64,000 nt of DNA from the NCBI GenBank assembly GCA_947179155.2, contig OX359266.1, positions 47,730,039 to 47,794,038 of the forward strand, given 5' to 3'. Position 1 is the stretch's first letter; every line of letters starts with the position of its first letter. Positions 12,456-24,395 of this stretch are shown one piece after another. The notes under the pieces were generated by a model. The model ran no database searches. It saw nothing but the letters and a program-made list of their open reading frames with translations, and was not told where the DNA came from. This DNA is from Hedera helix (taxonomy: Eukaryota; Streptophyta; Magnoliopsida; Apiales; Araliaceae). The translations under genes were made by a program, and so were the position numbers.

Positions 12456-13538
12456 ATAATGGAAGATCCTTTACTTAAAAGTGTTTCAAATTCAATCATA
12501 CTGGGACTGGGAAAAATGGGTCATGCTAGACGAGTGATTGCAAACTGCATCACTTGAGGTGGAGTCTCAAGTGATACCTGGTTATTTGATATGTAGTATT
12601 TGGCACGTTATAAAACCTTAACAAGGTTTTCCGTACCCTCGGGACATATATTCGGTGTGAATTAAGGGACGGAGGAGGGGATGCAGGCATACTCGTTCAC
12701 TTGTCAGAAGTGCGAAGGTCCGGAATTACTGAAATTCCCGTCTGTATGGGCTGATAGCATACTTTGGCGGGAAAAAAACATGTTTGAAAAATTATTATAA
12801 ATTCTTTGCTGAGCTCTATTTAACATATACATTTGTATCATTATTGTTGGAATTATATGAAGTAAAACATGGTTGATGTGATCTATGCAACCCGATCCTT
12901 GTTTTTGATAGTTTTGTTTTAGTGGGCAGAAACCGTCTCACTGTTTTCTGCTTTAGTTTTAACTCTGCGATTAGTTTCCCTTAAAATATGTCATTTGAAG
13001 AAATTTTGCCAACCAAGCTGTTAGTATTGTAATTCTTAATTTCGCCACCCTTTTTCAGAATTTGTTATGGTCTTAGTTCGTATTCAATGCATGAAGACAT
13101 TGACTACTAATGCTTGAAAATTCCTTCCAAAGTAGTAGTATACTAAGTTATACGGCATGACTTTCAGACTTTAGTCTATCCAATCCAACTTTGAGGCTCA
13201 TTTAAGTCTTCCGAGTCTAGTTTCAAGTCCGATGTGATAGAATTGAATTAGAGCAAGAAAAATTTAAGTTGGCCACTATCACTTACCTAAATCCCTCATT
13301 TTTCCACGCGTCATTTTATCTCAAAATTTGAAATTTTAGAGTTGGCATTTTTAGAATTTGAACAAGTCCAGAAAATGATGGATGGATCGAGCAAGTGATT
13401 AGTCTGGAGGAGTTTTTTGAAAGCTCCAATTTCAAGTTTGTCTCTATAAAAAGGAAGCTAAGTTTTAGATTAAACGTATCTCTCTCTCAAACTAGTGTGT
13501 TAAATAAATAGCTTTATTATTGTTTCCTCCTTTTTAGC
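12456..13538. other. RECA3 to glucanase-remnant interval, unit A
   Basis: This should hold the RECA3 3' untranslated region and the promoter of the old glucanase copy. A TATA box, CTATAAAAA, is at 13444-13452, about 90 bases before the ATG remnant at 13539. The equivalent bases are deleted in unit B. No other gene is visible. Confidence 0.5.
13444..13452 (+). promoter_or_regulatory. TATA box of the unit A glucanase remnant
   Basis: CTATAAAAA lies in GTCTCTATAAAAAGG, well placed for a start about 30 bases downstream. The intact glucanase in unit B lacks this segment through a deletion of roughly 25 bases. Confidence 0.6.
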
Positions 13539-14200
13539 ATGGCTAAATTATGTTTCTCTTCCAATAGGCCTTCCATTATTACTACAACGTTGCTACTACT
13601 TGTTACCCTTTTAGCTTGCCTCGGCACTTCAGGTTTCTCTCTTCTCTCAACAAATTGGGGATCCAACCCCGGCTGTTGGCGCAGTGGTTTAAGCTCAGCC
13701 CTGGGACGAGCCGTAAACCCGGACGTCCTGGGTTCGAGTCCCACTAGCAACAATAGTTCTGCCTTCTCATAAGAACAGGCAACAGGGTCACGGGTCGCAC
13801 GTTTCAGGGCGAAACCATGTCTTAGGCAGAGCCTGTGCGCAAGCCTGGCCCGGGGTGGGGAGATTAGTCTGACTGCGGTGGGGATACTCCACATTATAAA
13901 AAAAAAAAAAAAAAAAAAAATCAAATTGGGAACACATTATAAAAAAAAAAAAAAAAAAAAAAATCAAATTGGGAATCCTAGAAATATTTTAAAGAAACAA
14001 GATCGTCTTTATTTTATTTTTTTCCTCACTTCTTAGAATCCACAATTTTTAACATATACACAGCATTCCTTTCTAACTTGGTATTATTAGTGTTAAATAA
14101 GGGTTGCTTGTAACCCACGGCCACATGCATAAGCTGGGATCCAAAGTATAGTTTCTATGCACAATAAAAGAATAAGTTACATTTGTAAGCAATTATTATC
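13539..14200 (+). pseudogene. Glucanase remnant of unit A: signal-peptide exon plus 3' scrap
   Basis: Exon 1 (13539-13632) encodes a signal peptide that starts MAKLCFSSNRPSIITTTLLL and ends in the same G|GT splice junction as the intact paralogue at 33897. The whole catalytic exon is missing. Intron-like sequence runs to about 14097, then about 25 bases of filler, then DNA matching only the last 40 or so coding bases of the paralogue (ATGCATAAGCTGG at 14125 versus ATGCACAAGCTGG at 35287). Intron 1 also contains a SINE (13665-13964). The remnant can at most encode a leader peptide. Confidence 0.85.
13665..13964 (+). mobile_element. tRNA-derived SINE with poly(A) tail
   Basis: RNA polymerase III box A (TGGCGCAGTGG, 13677-13687) and box B (GGTTCGAGTCC, 13731-13741) are correctly spaced. 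They are followed by a tRNA-unrelated body and a long A tract. Target-site duplications of 14 bases flank it: CAAATTGGGGATCC (13651-13664) and CAAATTGGGAATCC (13965-13978). The tail has been tandemly duplicated with a period of 43 bases (ACATTAT + A tract + TCAAATTGGGA, at 13891 and 13934). The element is GC-rich against its AT-rich surroundings. Unit B lacks it. Confidence 0.9.
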
Positions 14201-14842
14201 TTAATCATTAATAAATAAAGTCAAATAGTCAGTCTCATTTTTGAAATGAAGTTTTTTCCATTAGCTAATTTACTTGGGCTTGATGATTTTTACGTATATC
14301 GATGTATTTATTACTCTATTATTGGCCTTTTAGTGGGCAAGAAAAAGGAGAAAAGAAAGACCGATGTAAATCTTTGTTTTCTGTTTGGTTTCCCTCGAGA
14401 AACAGAATAAATCAGAAGAATAGCAAATGCATGCATGTGCAAAGTGTTATGTCAACTGTTCATAGTGTAGTGACCCAAGCTCATTATTTCCATCATGTTC
14501 ATATATTCAAACTTCATAGTACAAGCACTATTGTCATAGCATGAATATTCATAGCTGGAAAGGCAACATTTGTGGAACATAAAATCAATTAAAACAAAAC
14601 AAAAACAAAAAACAAGAGGAAAAATTATGTTCAACACAAATTTTCGGGTAGAGAATCTCTTTTATATCACACATTGAGATAGAAACAAGTTGTATATGTA
14701 CCTGAAAGAAAAAAGGACTTCAACTAAAAAAAGGATGTTTCTGATAATTTGAACATGAAACTCTGCAAATTTCTTTGTTAAGCACCCTTTGATGGAAGTA
14801 TTAACAGAAAACCAATATTATATTCATTCTTGAGAAGGGCCT
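14201..14842. other. Interval between glucanase remnant and IQ67 gene, unit A
   Basis: This is conserved with 35370-35866 in unit B up to about 14658, and probably contains glucanase 3' flanking DNA and the 3' end of the IQ67 transcript. No gene is supported. Short frames on both strands overlap each other and are not conserved as protein between units. Confidence 0.5.
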
Positions 14843-16575
14843 TCAAATTCTTACAGACTTGTGCTGAGAAGTGGCATTCTTCTCATTAATTCCAGCCAAG
14901 TCTCCATCAAAAGAAGACCAAGAAGAGAGCCTGGGCTTATATAGTGAACTATGAACAGCACAAAAATCTACATGTCCGAGCCGTTGCCTTGGGGTGCTTG
15001 CTGATCTTGTCTTTGCCTTGGCGGATTCTGTGGCAGCCATGTAAGTTGGGAAAACCGGAGAGTTCGGTAAAGAAGTGTCATTTGCAATTGAGTAGTCCTG
15101 TTTATTTGCTCGACAAAATGATCTTCTTGGGAGTGAAATTGAGGAGTTCAATATCTCCATTGGCTCTTCCTTGTGACCATTTCTCAGTTTAAGTTGTCTT
15201 TTGCCAAATGTTGATGTGTCGATTAAATTTGCATGGATGGCCGACTTTAACTTCTCTGTTTCTCTCATTGTACATGCCCCCACATCTTGGCATTCTTCAA
15301 ACCAGGGCCTCCTTCCATTTTCTTTGTTGGTTGACCCTTCCAGTATTAGATTATTTCTTCTCTCCTGGAAAAGGAAAACAATATTCTTTTAGGAAAATTA
15401 AGGTGCAGTGGAGAAGAAAGTTGAAAGCTTTGTCGTAATGAAACAGCAGCAGATTGAATCTAATTTGTTTGGTTCCTAGTTCTTGTTTCGCAACATTAAT
15501 GAATTCTATAATCAGTCGTAATGAATATGAAGTTTTACTCGGTGGGAGAAGGAGTATTTCTTCATTCGGTCTCTTCTTGTGATTTCCCCTTGCCTTTGTA
15601 ACCATGAGAATTCCATATCTTCCTTTGAAAACAAGCTGTAATCCCAGTTCTTGTTAATCTTGCATCCGAGCTGCAATTAACCAAACACTTAATTCAACTC
15701 GTGTATGTGCTTTTGGCTACTACAAATATCTAACACCATCTAAAACATTAATACATATCATAATTTTGTGATAAATAAGATTCCTTACCTTCTTGTCCTT
15801 GTCTTCTAACATTTTTTTGGGAAAAAACTGCTTTTCTTCTGCATATATACAGCTTTCATCAATGCGAGGGACTCGAATTTGCTGAGCTTGCGAGTGAGCT
15901 TTTGCAATGGACTGCAGAGACTTCAAGTGACTGATGACCATTCGTCTCACATTTTGGCCTCGAACCACAGCTTGAAGCCTCACTACTCCCTTCAGTGCCC
16001 TCAATGCTTTCCTTGCCTGCCAATGTCAATCGCATTGCTTATAAATATCTAAGCATTAATCACGAATGATTTAGCCAAATTATGCTAATGCAAAATTGAA
16101 CTTCAGCCTACGAAGAAGAAGCTCACAAGATATGCACGAAAAGAGGCTTGGATTTTAATTGCAGCTAAATTGCGATTTCTCTTTTCAAATCCACTAGGGA
16201 CACTGGTCAGTCGGACAACTTCAGCTGCAGCATGCGCAGCAGTAACTGCAGCTTCAGCTGCAGCAGCTGTTGCAATGGCAACAGCCACAGCATGCTTTCT
16301 CTGCTCTTCTGTTGCTTCCCTCAAAGTTCTTTCTGGCACTGAAATTGCAGGATATTGTTTAGTTTTTAGCCTTCCAAAAACCCATTTCCATCTCTTAGAT
16401 TTCTGAAGACATAACAAATAGTATCAGAAAAAATTTAGTACCCAATTCATCAAATGCTCACTTATCACTAGAAAACTGAAAGATAATGCAGACCATTTAC
16501 CTTTACTTCCTTGGATTTTCCCTCGGGAATGAAAAGTCTCTTCACCAAACTAAACCAACTCCTTTTCTTTCCCAT
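14843..16575 (-). CDS. Calmodulin-binding IQ67-domain (IQD) protein, five exons
   Basis: IQD proteins bind calmodulin and associate with microtubules or membranes. Exons on the minus strand: 16575-16501 (MGKKRSWFSLVKRLF...), 16402-16127, 16016-15789, 15670-15539, 15364-14843. All junctions are phase 0 and the total is 410 residues, usual for the family. The first IQ motif (AAIKIQASFRAYL|ARKAL) is split by an intron at the position diagnostic of IQ67 domains. A second motif follows as GVVRLQAVVRGQNVRRM. The Ala-rich stretch before the IQ motif and the C-terminal PTYMAATESAKAKTRSAS / TPRQR block (DUF4005) complete the family pattern. The exon 4 to 5 junction (SHR|ERRNN) uses a GTAAAA donor and a TTTTCCAG acceptor. 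I chose the start because MGKK-type N termini are standard for IQDs. The unit B copy is broken. Confidence 0.92.
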
Positions 16576-16645
16576 TGAGAACTATACAGTGGCCAAGGTC
16601 ACCTTAAAGCAGCCGTTAATCAAATCTTAATATCAATTGAAAAAG

Positions 16646-16649
16646 ATTA

Positions 16650-16726
<77 letters not shown>
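16646..16726. repeat. (CATA)n(TA)n microsatellite
   Basis: A run of CATA units passes into pure TA, just upstream (minus strand) of the IQ67 start. In unit B a hairpin transposon has inserted into the same TA array (41950-42138). Confidence 0.9.
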
Positions 16727-16728
<2 letters not shown>

Positions 16729-19497
16729 TGATTAAAGTTCAAGGCACCCTGAAGAAAATATGGAAAAAAATTGATCAAATTTCAAGAGAAACATCCCGGG
16801 AACTTGAAAAATTAGGACTAAACGAATGACTATTTATGAATCTCTATCCATACATTCAAAATAAATTTGATTCACAATATTAACAAGAATCAAGGGGTAA
16901 TTTTTTTAATTAAATGATGATACTATACCATAAATAGTATTTCATCAAACCATAATTATTTAACCGAATAATGATATTTTATTAATGAGTGTATAAGGAT
17001 AATAAGACGTACCTTAAAGTAGGCTCATATGAAACTGAAAAAGAAAAAGAAAGGCACCCCATCATGTAAATACACAAAATATTTCATCATATGTTCATGA
17101 GAACGCCCAAAATCCATTGAAACTGTAATAATATGATGGTGTTCTAAGTGGATTTTTCTTTCAATCTCTGTTTTTGGGTGCAAATCATTTGCTCAGTGGC
17201 AGTGAGAGAGCAACTGTAAGGAGAAAAAAGGGCTAAAAATTTGATCTTTAAACAGAGAGATACAAACTTTATAGTGACTATTGAGCAAGTCTGTGCCATC
17301 ATTAAGCGGGTCCTCTTTCTTTGCCTCTTCCACTCTTCTCTAACTGTCATTTTCACAACTATCAGTGACCACTTCAAATGTCTTTAACAGATTTACTGAA
17401 ATGACCTCCTATACAACTATCTCATTCATTTAGATTAAATTGTAGTTAAGATAACAGTCAAATTAGATATTTGCCATTAAATGATTTTTGTCTCTCTTTT
17501 TTTTTTGGGACATCATAATTTTTTTGGCATAATATCTCAATAATTCTGTACCTTTTGCTTAATTATAACTAAACATTTAATGGTCTTTCTTTTCATCTTT
17601 TACCCAACTCTGGCATTTATTAGAGAGTATCTACAGTTTTATCCGAATTCAAATCCACCACATAATGCATCAAGAAAGTACTCAACTCACCAACCCCATT
17701 TCAAATGTACCAAGAAACTTAATTACGAATGCCAAGAAAATGCACCCGTTTGACCGAAACTTGGAATAGATTGGAAAGCTAAGATCTTTTTCTATGTAAA
17801 TTAATTATTTGTGCACAAAATTTCATGGTATGGTAGGGTCTAGAAAAGAAGATTAGTTTCACTTCCTTTTCTCAAGCCATGTGCTTTGAGTTCATAATTT
17901 GTGCAAGTAGTAATGCATAGTTTGGATATTCTATATCTATCTCCTCCTAGAAATATGGGTAGTCCCCCCCCCCCCCCCAGAGGCTCTGGCCTCCCTCATC
18001 ACAAGAGTTGGAGAGAAGGCATAAAGTGGCTTTCGTATTTTGAGCTAGTTTTTTTCCTGTTTTGTTTGTATGAATAATAAATATAAAATGACAAAATATA
18101 GTTAAATTATTTATTAAAGAAATAAAATAAAATAAAATTTTAATATTTCTAAATTTTGCAAATGGATCTCTTCTGTGGAAAGAGGGGTTGTATTTAATGA
18201 TCCAACATGAGTTATCAACTAAAAAGAGTCTTGCTTCTTTTTTTTTTCTTGGAACAAAAATACTCTCTTTTGGTAGTTGTGTTGTAATGCATTGTTATTT
18301 TGTGCAGACAAAGTTTGAAATTTGAACAAGCTTATTATGTTTAGTTTGACTTGTTATGTAAGACCAGACCAACTAATGGGCAAGTCGTTAAAAGTCTCTA
18401 TCCCCATTATGCACTTGCTTCCTTGTTGATAAAGAAACAGAGCTTCATCTCAGTGTACCCTGTCCCAAAAACAGAGTAGCATTTTCAATGAAAATTACAA
18501 AAAAAGTAGGACATTTTTTCCTCCAGGTGGGGGATTTTACAATACAATAAAGAAAATGCAAAATTTACAACATAATTTTAAAACAATAATTTTTCCCAGA
18601 TTAATCATGAAATGTCATAAAATACCCTGCCAGAGCTGTCAGCTATAATTATACACACATCCCTGAACTACCACCAACATTGATGCTTGCTTGCCTCATA
18701 CTAATTCCCACGTCAAAGTTTCTACCGGTCTGTTATAATTTCTTTCTTAAATTATGGGTCATGCCTGTCTTTTTATTGGGAACTGCGATCTTATATTTAG
18801 GAGAGGGGCCATGGAAGATTCAAAGTGAAAACAAACTTCGGTTGCTCCATCATAATTCTTCTATTTAGAGGAGAGTGCAAATGTACAATCGTTAAAACAC
18901 AGAGTACAATTATATAATTTAACTTTTGTATCCGATTTGAATAACTGCGTTGGAAATATCATTCTCTTTTTATATATCATTCTCTTTTATTTAACACCAT
19001 TCGCATACGAGTAGTTATGTAACCCTCTGAAAATGAAACTCTTATTTGGCTTTTTTTCACACATTAAAATTTACTTAAAGAACTCATTAATATTGCCTAC
19101 TGCAGGTGTGCATTAATCTGCAGTGCATATGCATCGTTACTTGATGGGCTTCAAGCCATTCTATGGTATATAATTTAATAGGCTGAAATTGAAAAAATAT
19201 TCAACACAATGGCAATAACATTCTAAGTTGCAGTATCATGTTTATCTCTGTAATAATTTTATCACACCACATGATGTGACCTAAACACTGTTTTCTAGGA
19301 TGTATCACTGCATTTAAAAAAATATTCACAAAAGACATTCATAATCAAGAATTCAAGATATATGATTTAATAGTGTTTGGTGACACCAAATCAACATTCA
19401 ACATACCATGGTGAACAGATTGTTATAAGTCTAAACCTGGTTCAGTGTCTATTTCTTGTCATCCATCATTGTTAGAAGATGACCTTTTTTTTCCTTC
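16727..19497. other. Upstream region of the IQ67 gene and intergenic DNA, unit A
   Basis: No convincing coding region. The first part, up to about 18633, is well conserved in unit B (42139-44070) and should hold the IQ67 promoter and 5' leader. A 15-base C tract lies at 17964-17978. Beyond 18634 the sequence is absent from unit B. Confidence 0.5.
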
Positions 19498-19725
19498 TTA
19501 ACAACAGATAATATCACTTCCCTTGAGATCTTTATTATAAGAGAGAATTAAATGAAAAAAAAATTCAATAGCTGAAGAGAACTTCACTACTTGTATGTCA
19601 TCTTCTATCCTTATCCATGACTGACGAGGGATTCTGAATAATTTTGAAAACTGTAGCTCCTTCACATAGTTTCCATATCCTGGGGAACCAGTATGCCGAG
19701 CAAAGCATAGCCACAGCTTCTTGTC
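19498..19725 (-). other. Possible exon of an unrecognised gene
   Basis: On the minus strand an ATG-less open frame reads KLWLCFARHTGSPGYGNYV, then KELQFSKLFRIPRQSW, and stops at 19498. The composition is protein-like, with aromatic and charged residues well mixed, and unlike the surrounding low-complexity DNA. I do not recognise the family and see no clear donor. The segment is missing from unit B. Confidence 0.25.
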
Positions 19726-20217
19726 AGGTCAGTACCAGCCCACCCATGCTTAGGACCTACAAGTATGCCCTGCTACCATGCAAAATAAAACAACTCAAAT
19801 AGACCCCATTGCACCAATTAAAAGCACATCAACAGGACCCCATATGGCCATATGTCAAGAACCCTAAAACCACATTTATTGGAGTATTCAAAAATTAAAT
19901 CCTTACTTATTATGTTTGAGAAATATTTAACATTCTTTCCATACAATCCCTCATCCTTCGATATCAAATTCAAAGGTCCAAATTCATTTGCTTAAGAACC
20001 CCCAAATTTCATGATAAGCATATTTCAATACATAAGATGAAAACTAAAAATCTATACATACTTGCCTTGAAAGACTGCCTTCAGCGAGCACCAACGGCCT
20101 CCAAGAATATTAAGCCCACAAATCCTTTTGTGTATATAAGGCCTTAGGACCACATAGTTGTATATTCCAAAACCTTATCTCAGGACCCTATTACATATAT
20201 TTGCTGGGAATAAGTAA

Positions 20218-20238
20218 GGGGGGGGGGGGGGGGGGGGG
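20218..20238. repeat. Poly(G) tract of about 21 bases
   Basis: A pure G run lies in AT-rich DNA, inside the 2.7-kb segment (18634-21312) that unit B lacks. The rest of 19726-21320 shows only a weak open frame on the minus strand (20480-20640, containing the words SSSKDSQLPVTCMYLLDSSG) of unknown meaning. Confidence 0.9.
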
Positions 20239-21320
20239 TATGGTTCGCATATAATCAAGATAAAAGAAAGTTTAAATGGACAAGCCTCTTACAACTACTT
20301 GACCACCAGTTGATGGCTTGCGTAGAATTTGTCTTTTTCTCTTAACCAAATAAATGAAGACACGGAGAACAGTAGAAATGAATACTCAGTCTTAACACCT
20401 TCAATACATTCTATCGTTCTCTCAATTGACAAACAGAATACTAGATGGGATTTCTTCCTCTACCTTAAATCAGGGTTGATCTTTGAGATTTGCCACGGAT
20501 CGATAATTGTTGGGCACTTGATATAACCTCTGGGAACCCACCACTAGAATCTAAAAGGTACATGCATGTCACGGGCAGTTGAGAATCCTTTGATGATGAA
20601 ATCTGAAGGACATAGTTCGATATACTTGGCCAAAGATTTTTATTACCATTTTTAGAATATGAAAATGCATTATGTTCAATCTCATTTTTCAATTTTAGGA
20701 GTCAATGAAGTTACAGATACTATCTGGAATAAGTTGAATTCAATCTCCACCTTGAAATTGAATGTATTCGAAAGCTCTTCAATTATTTGGAAGAAGAAGA
20801 TAACACTATATTATTATTATCTCGTCCTTCTTTTTTCATGTTAGGAGCTTTTTATAGGGAGGTTTTGTTGGGAGCCAGGGAAAATTGATTAAGAGAAAAG
20901 GGGATCAGCTTGGGCTCTTAAGGATTGCCTTTAACAAGAACAAGTAGACCCAATGAAACAAAGTAATATTCCGCTATCCTGTTTTGACTGCCAAAAGGAA
21001 GGGTACCAAAAGAAGCATTAATCAACCAGATCAACCCCGGTGCGATTAGGGAAGCAGTTTTAATATGGTAGTTACATCTATCTGCTTAAATGGATTAAAA
21101 TGACTTCCATATACTTGGCCAATAACTCTAATACAATAGTGTTATCTTATGTTGGCTACATTTTGTGTACATAAATAGGCAAGGGTATGTTCAACTCTTA
21201 TAAAATTCTACCAGTTATATTTATGTCAAGCTCTTTCATAATAGAACTCCGGCAGCTGAATTAAGCCAACACAGACAACACATACAGAGAATAGTTGTGG
21301 CGGATAAGTGTAGTATCAAA

Positions 21321-21566
21321 TTACGACGACAACAACTTTGGTGCAGGTCTCCATTCAAAGTAGGAATCCTCAGGTTGTAGACTTTCCATACTAATAGACT
21401 TAAGATGCTTCATAGGGGCACGCAACACTTCTGAAACATAATTGGTTCGCAGTTGACGTCTTTCCGAGTTAACAAATAACATCACAGAAGTATAAAATGT
21501 GTCCAAAGAAATAGCACCAAAATCAAGTCCTGAAATTGGATCCAGATATAGACACACCCCATGCAT
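21321..21566 (-). other. Possible terminal exon of an unrecognised gene (unit A)
   Basis: An 81-codon open frame on the minus strand begins MHGVCLYLDPISGLDFGAIS and ends SYFEWRPAPKLLSS. It looks protein-like but I cannot assign a family. The orthologous stretch in unit B has one region aligned with little change, but a Tourist-type element has inserted into it at 44168, so that copy could not be functional. It may be a real small gene, an exon, or intergenic DNA with a chance frame. Confidence 0.3.
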
Positions 21567-22432
21567 CCCTTTTATAATATCATATAATCAAATAAGCTAC
21601 AGATTATTTGCTTAGTTCCTTCAAAAGGAGATATGCATACTATTTTGTCTGTGCTATGAGAACAAAAGATCAAAGTCAAGCCAAGAGTCAAAATGGGTGT
21701 CCACAGCCTGAATCCAATCCATTCTGAAAACTGGTCATGAGTCCTAGTTCTGAACTAGATAAGATTTCAATAATTTTATAGATAAACTGACAAATCTACA
21801 TATACAGAAACTACTCAACACTAAGATAATGTTAAATCCCATATTGTAATTCAAAAATTAAATCAGAACATACATTATAGGACTTCTTTGTCATGCAACA
21901 AATGTCACAACAGGTTTTCTTATGCTAAGAAAGTACATCTTTGAAAATCCAAAATGCTAGTTTTTAACACAATTTTCAATACAACCGTTAAGATACTACA
22001 ATTATACATTGTGCCTAAAAGAAGTAAGTAAATAAATAAATAGTATCTCATGGTACTAATATTAGCTTATTTGCCAAAAAATCATATATATCCATTTTGG
22101 GACGAAAGAAACACCCAATTGTGCCATTTATTGCTGGAAATAGAAGAACATGTTGGCTCGTGAAGTTGATTGGAAATATTATAGTAGCATGGAAATGTAT
22201 GTGTAAGCAAATACATACAAGTAATCATATGATGGATATATACACACACACAGTAGACATGACCTTAATTTACTGAATTCACATCCTGTTTTGTAGCCCA
22301 ATCGCTCCACGCGAGAGTCTGTCCGGCGGTCAAAATGAGTGGGACAGAGAAACACCTTGTCATTGCAGCATCGGAAGAGCAAAGATTAATAGTTTCTTCA
22401 CTTTCTTGAATAAAGATGGCTCAGTTAACGGT

Positions 22433-22575
22433 AATTATTCAGTGGTCCTGAGTACCGCCACGCCTCAGTCAATCACTTCTCCCCATTTCAGTGGGCCCAT
22501 AACTGTAAATAGTGGATACCACTAAAATAGAGAGATATGATTGACCTGTGATGGCCCAGTACCACTGAATAATTT
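22433..22575. mobile_element. Foldback MITE near the right edge of unit A
   Basis: AATTATTCAGTGGTCCTGAG at the left is mirrored by CAGTACCACTGAATAATTT at the right, with further inner pairing (TCAATCA / TGATTGA). A related element of about 165 bp stands at the same place in unit B (46219-46386), so it is older than the duplication. Confidence 0.7.
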
Positions 22576-22633
22576 TACCTTAGCTAGGGGCTTGGGCCTA
22601 GGTGGTTTTAGAGGAATAAAATCCATAAATTTT

Positions 22634-23481
22634 AATTTACCCTCAATTTAATACACTATTAACTTGTCCTCTCTCTTTCTCCATTTATGCTGCAACTCAT
22701 TTCCTTACACTTCACCATTATCTCAGTCAAATCACGCCCAAATCTATTACTAAATCTTCATTCCTTTCCCCACCTCTTGTTCCTCATCCAGCCACAACGA
22801 ACCATCTAAATTAGATCGAGCCCCATATCAATATAATACAAATATACATGACTAATTAAGCATGAATATAACAAAATTTGATCAGTCAGTGCTCTTGAAC
22901 ATGAATTTAATAAATGTAAAGCAAATAAATATATGAATAATAGAGGTTCAATTAGGACGAATGGACGGATGATTAGTATTACCAGGTGGGAAAGGGAATT
23001 GAATTGGACGAGATCGTGGGTAGGGTGGGGAGGATGACGAAATGATCCGAAGGCGGACGGAGGCCCAAAAGTTGGCGAGACTAAAGGAGATGGTTTTGCC
23101 GTAATAGACATGACTTGGATTTCCGAGGAGCCCAACCCTCGCATAACCCTTGTCGCTCCATTTTCATCCATCGTTTTCTAAGCTACCTAGATAACGTTGG
23201 GCCGTCTTTTTCTCTCTCTTGTTCCTCTCAGACTCCTCCGCCGCGTGACCAACTTTTCTATATTTAGTAGTAGTAAGTCATAGCCATTAAATCCTGTTGG
23301 AGGCTAAAATCGATTTAACTAACTCTATCAAGGGGTGAGGAAAGGAAGGAAGATTTAGTAATGGATTTGGGCGTGATTCGAGTGAGATAATGGTCAAGGG
23401 TAAGAGATAATGGTAAGGGTAAGAAAATGAGTTGCAGGAGAGAAACGACAAGTGAATAGTGTATTAAATCGAGCTTAAATT
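22634..23481. mobile_element. Long-TIR element (Mutator/Pack-MULE-like) between the units
   Basis: The left arm (22634 to about 22785) and right arm (about 23335-23481) are inverted copies of each other of around 150 bases. Shared words include ATTTAATACACTATT, GCAACTCATTT, AATCACGCCCAAATC and TTACTAAATCTTC. The right arm has an extra tandem copy of GAGATAATGGT.AAGGG. Long TIRs around gene-like DNA suggest a Pack-MULE, but I could not confirm a 9-base target duplication. The element occupies most of the 1.15 kb separating the two units. Confidence 0.7.
22983..23171 (-). pseudogene. Possible captured first exon inside the long-TIR element
   Basis: The minus-strand frame starts MDENGATRVMRGLGSSEIQV and continues with SITAKPSPLVSPTFGPPSA, then FGSFRHPPHPTHD. 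It ends at a good donor (CACCTG|GTAAT). It is more GC-rich and protein-like than its flanks. I do not recognise the parent gene. The frame lies wholly between the inverted arms, consistent with transduplication of a host exon. Confidence 0.45.
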
Positions 23482-24395
23482 GGACATTAAATGAGTTAAT
23501 TTGGTGAGAGGGTGAGATCCGTTGCGGAAATAACTAATTATCATCTGAAAATATGGTTTTCCTAAATTAAAGCCCCATTATAAATTAAAAAGCCTCACAA
23601 GATTTAAACAGAATCATCAACCCAATTTATTTCAGATGACAATCCTATTAATCTTGCATCCATCAAATGTAGTAAAAGAATACCTTTCGTCCACAGTTCC
23701 CAACAGATAACGATAACAAAAATTGGTGCAAAAATAAACAAAAATATTATTCATTTATTTATGAATTAATGTGGGACGAGGGATGAGTAAATACCATCTC
23801 ATTCTTATCTTTACACTAAAATTTCAATTATATTATTTTACATAATTTTTAAACCAAGTTTAATTAAAATGTATACTAAAAAATTAACATAATTTCATTT
23901 TATCCAATAGTTTGACATTTTTCATTCATCTCCGTCAAATAATTTTTTTTTTCTTTCAAAATTCATTACGAATAATTTAAGAGTCAAGTAAAAATACTTG
24001 TTGATATTATGTTTATAAAACTTTAATCAAATATTATTTAATACTATTAAATATTTAAATTAAGTATTGTGTGTGTTTCAAAATAAGAATCATAATTTTT
24101 TTTTTATCGATTTCTTAAGCATAAAATTTTATTAGAGTATAATGTTTCCGGAGAATTTTTTTCTTAAGAGAAATAATGTTTAATTGTGCTAAATAAATCT
24201 CATTTAAAAAATATAAAATAGAACTCCAATCTGGAGGAAGTACAGTACTCACTGCCACAGGGAAGGAAAAATAGAAAGAAAAAAAAAACAAAAACAAAAA
24301 GGCGCGACAGAGCTCAGAACTCAAAAAGGGTGAAAACCTGATTTATAAAACCCTGGCTAGTATCGGTTGGTTCTTACAGAAGAACCCTAGAAGCC
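23482..24395. other. Unit junction and promoter region of the RECA3 pseudogene
   Basis: 23482-23771 is unique DNA between the units. From 23772 the sequence is collinear with unit A from 3061, but without the MITEs found there at 3368-3628 and 3804-4572. The TATA-like TTTATAAAA is kept at 24342-24350, while the telo-box is altered to AAACCCTGG. Confidence 0.6.

Larger units (their letters stand above)
3061..22622. repeat. Tandem segmental duplication, unit A
   Basis: This 19.6-kb unit is collinear with 23772-46432. The left edge begins GGGACGAGGGATGAGTAAAT here and at 23772. The right edge ends AGAGGAATAAAAT(C/T)CATAA here and near 46432. In the last RECA3 exon I count roughly 22 differences over 288 bases. 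Within the unit RECA3 and the IQ67 gene are intact, while the glucanase is deleted. About 1.15 kb of other DNA (22623-23771) separates the two units. Confidence 0.9.

Noticed and set aside
13677..13750. tRNA-like sequence with A and B boxes
   Set aside because: It does not close into a full tRNA and is followed by a tail and target duplications; it is the head of a SINE, not a tRNA gene.
13517..13924. 135-codon open frame on the minus strand with a poly-Phe start
   Set aside because: It is the reverse of the SINE and its A tail; the tRNA-like boxes and target duplication explain the sequence.
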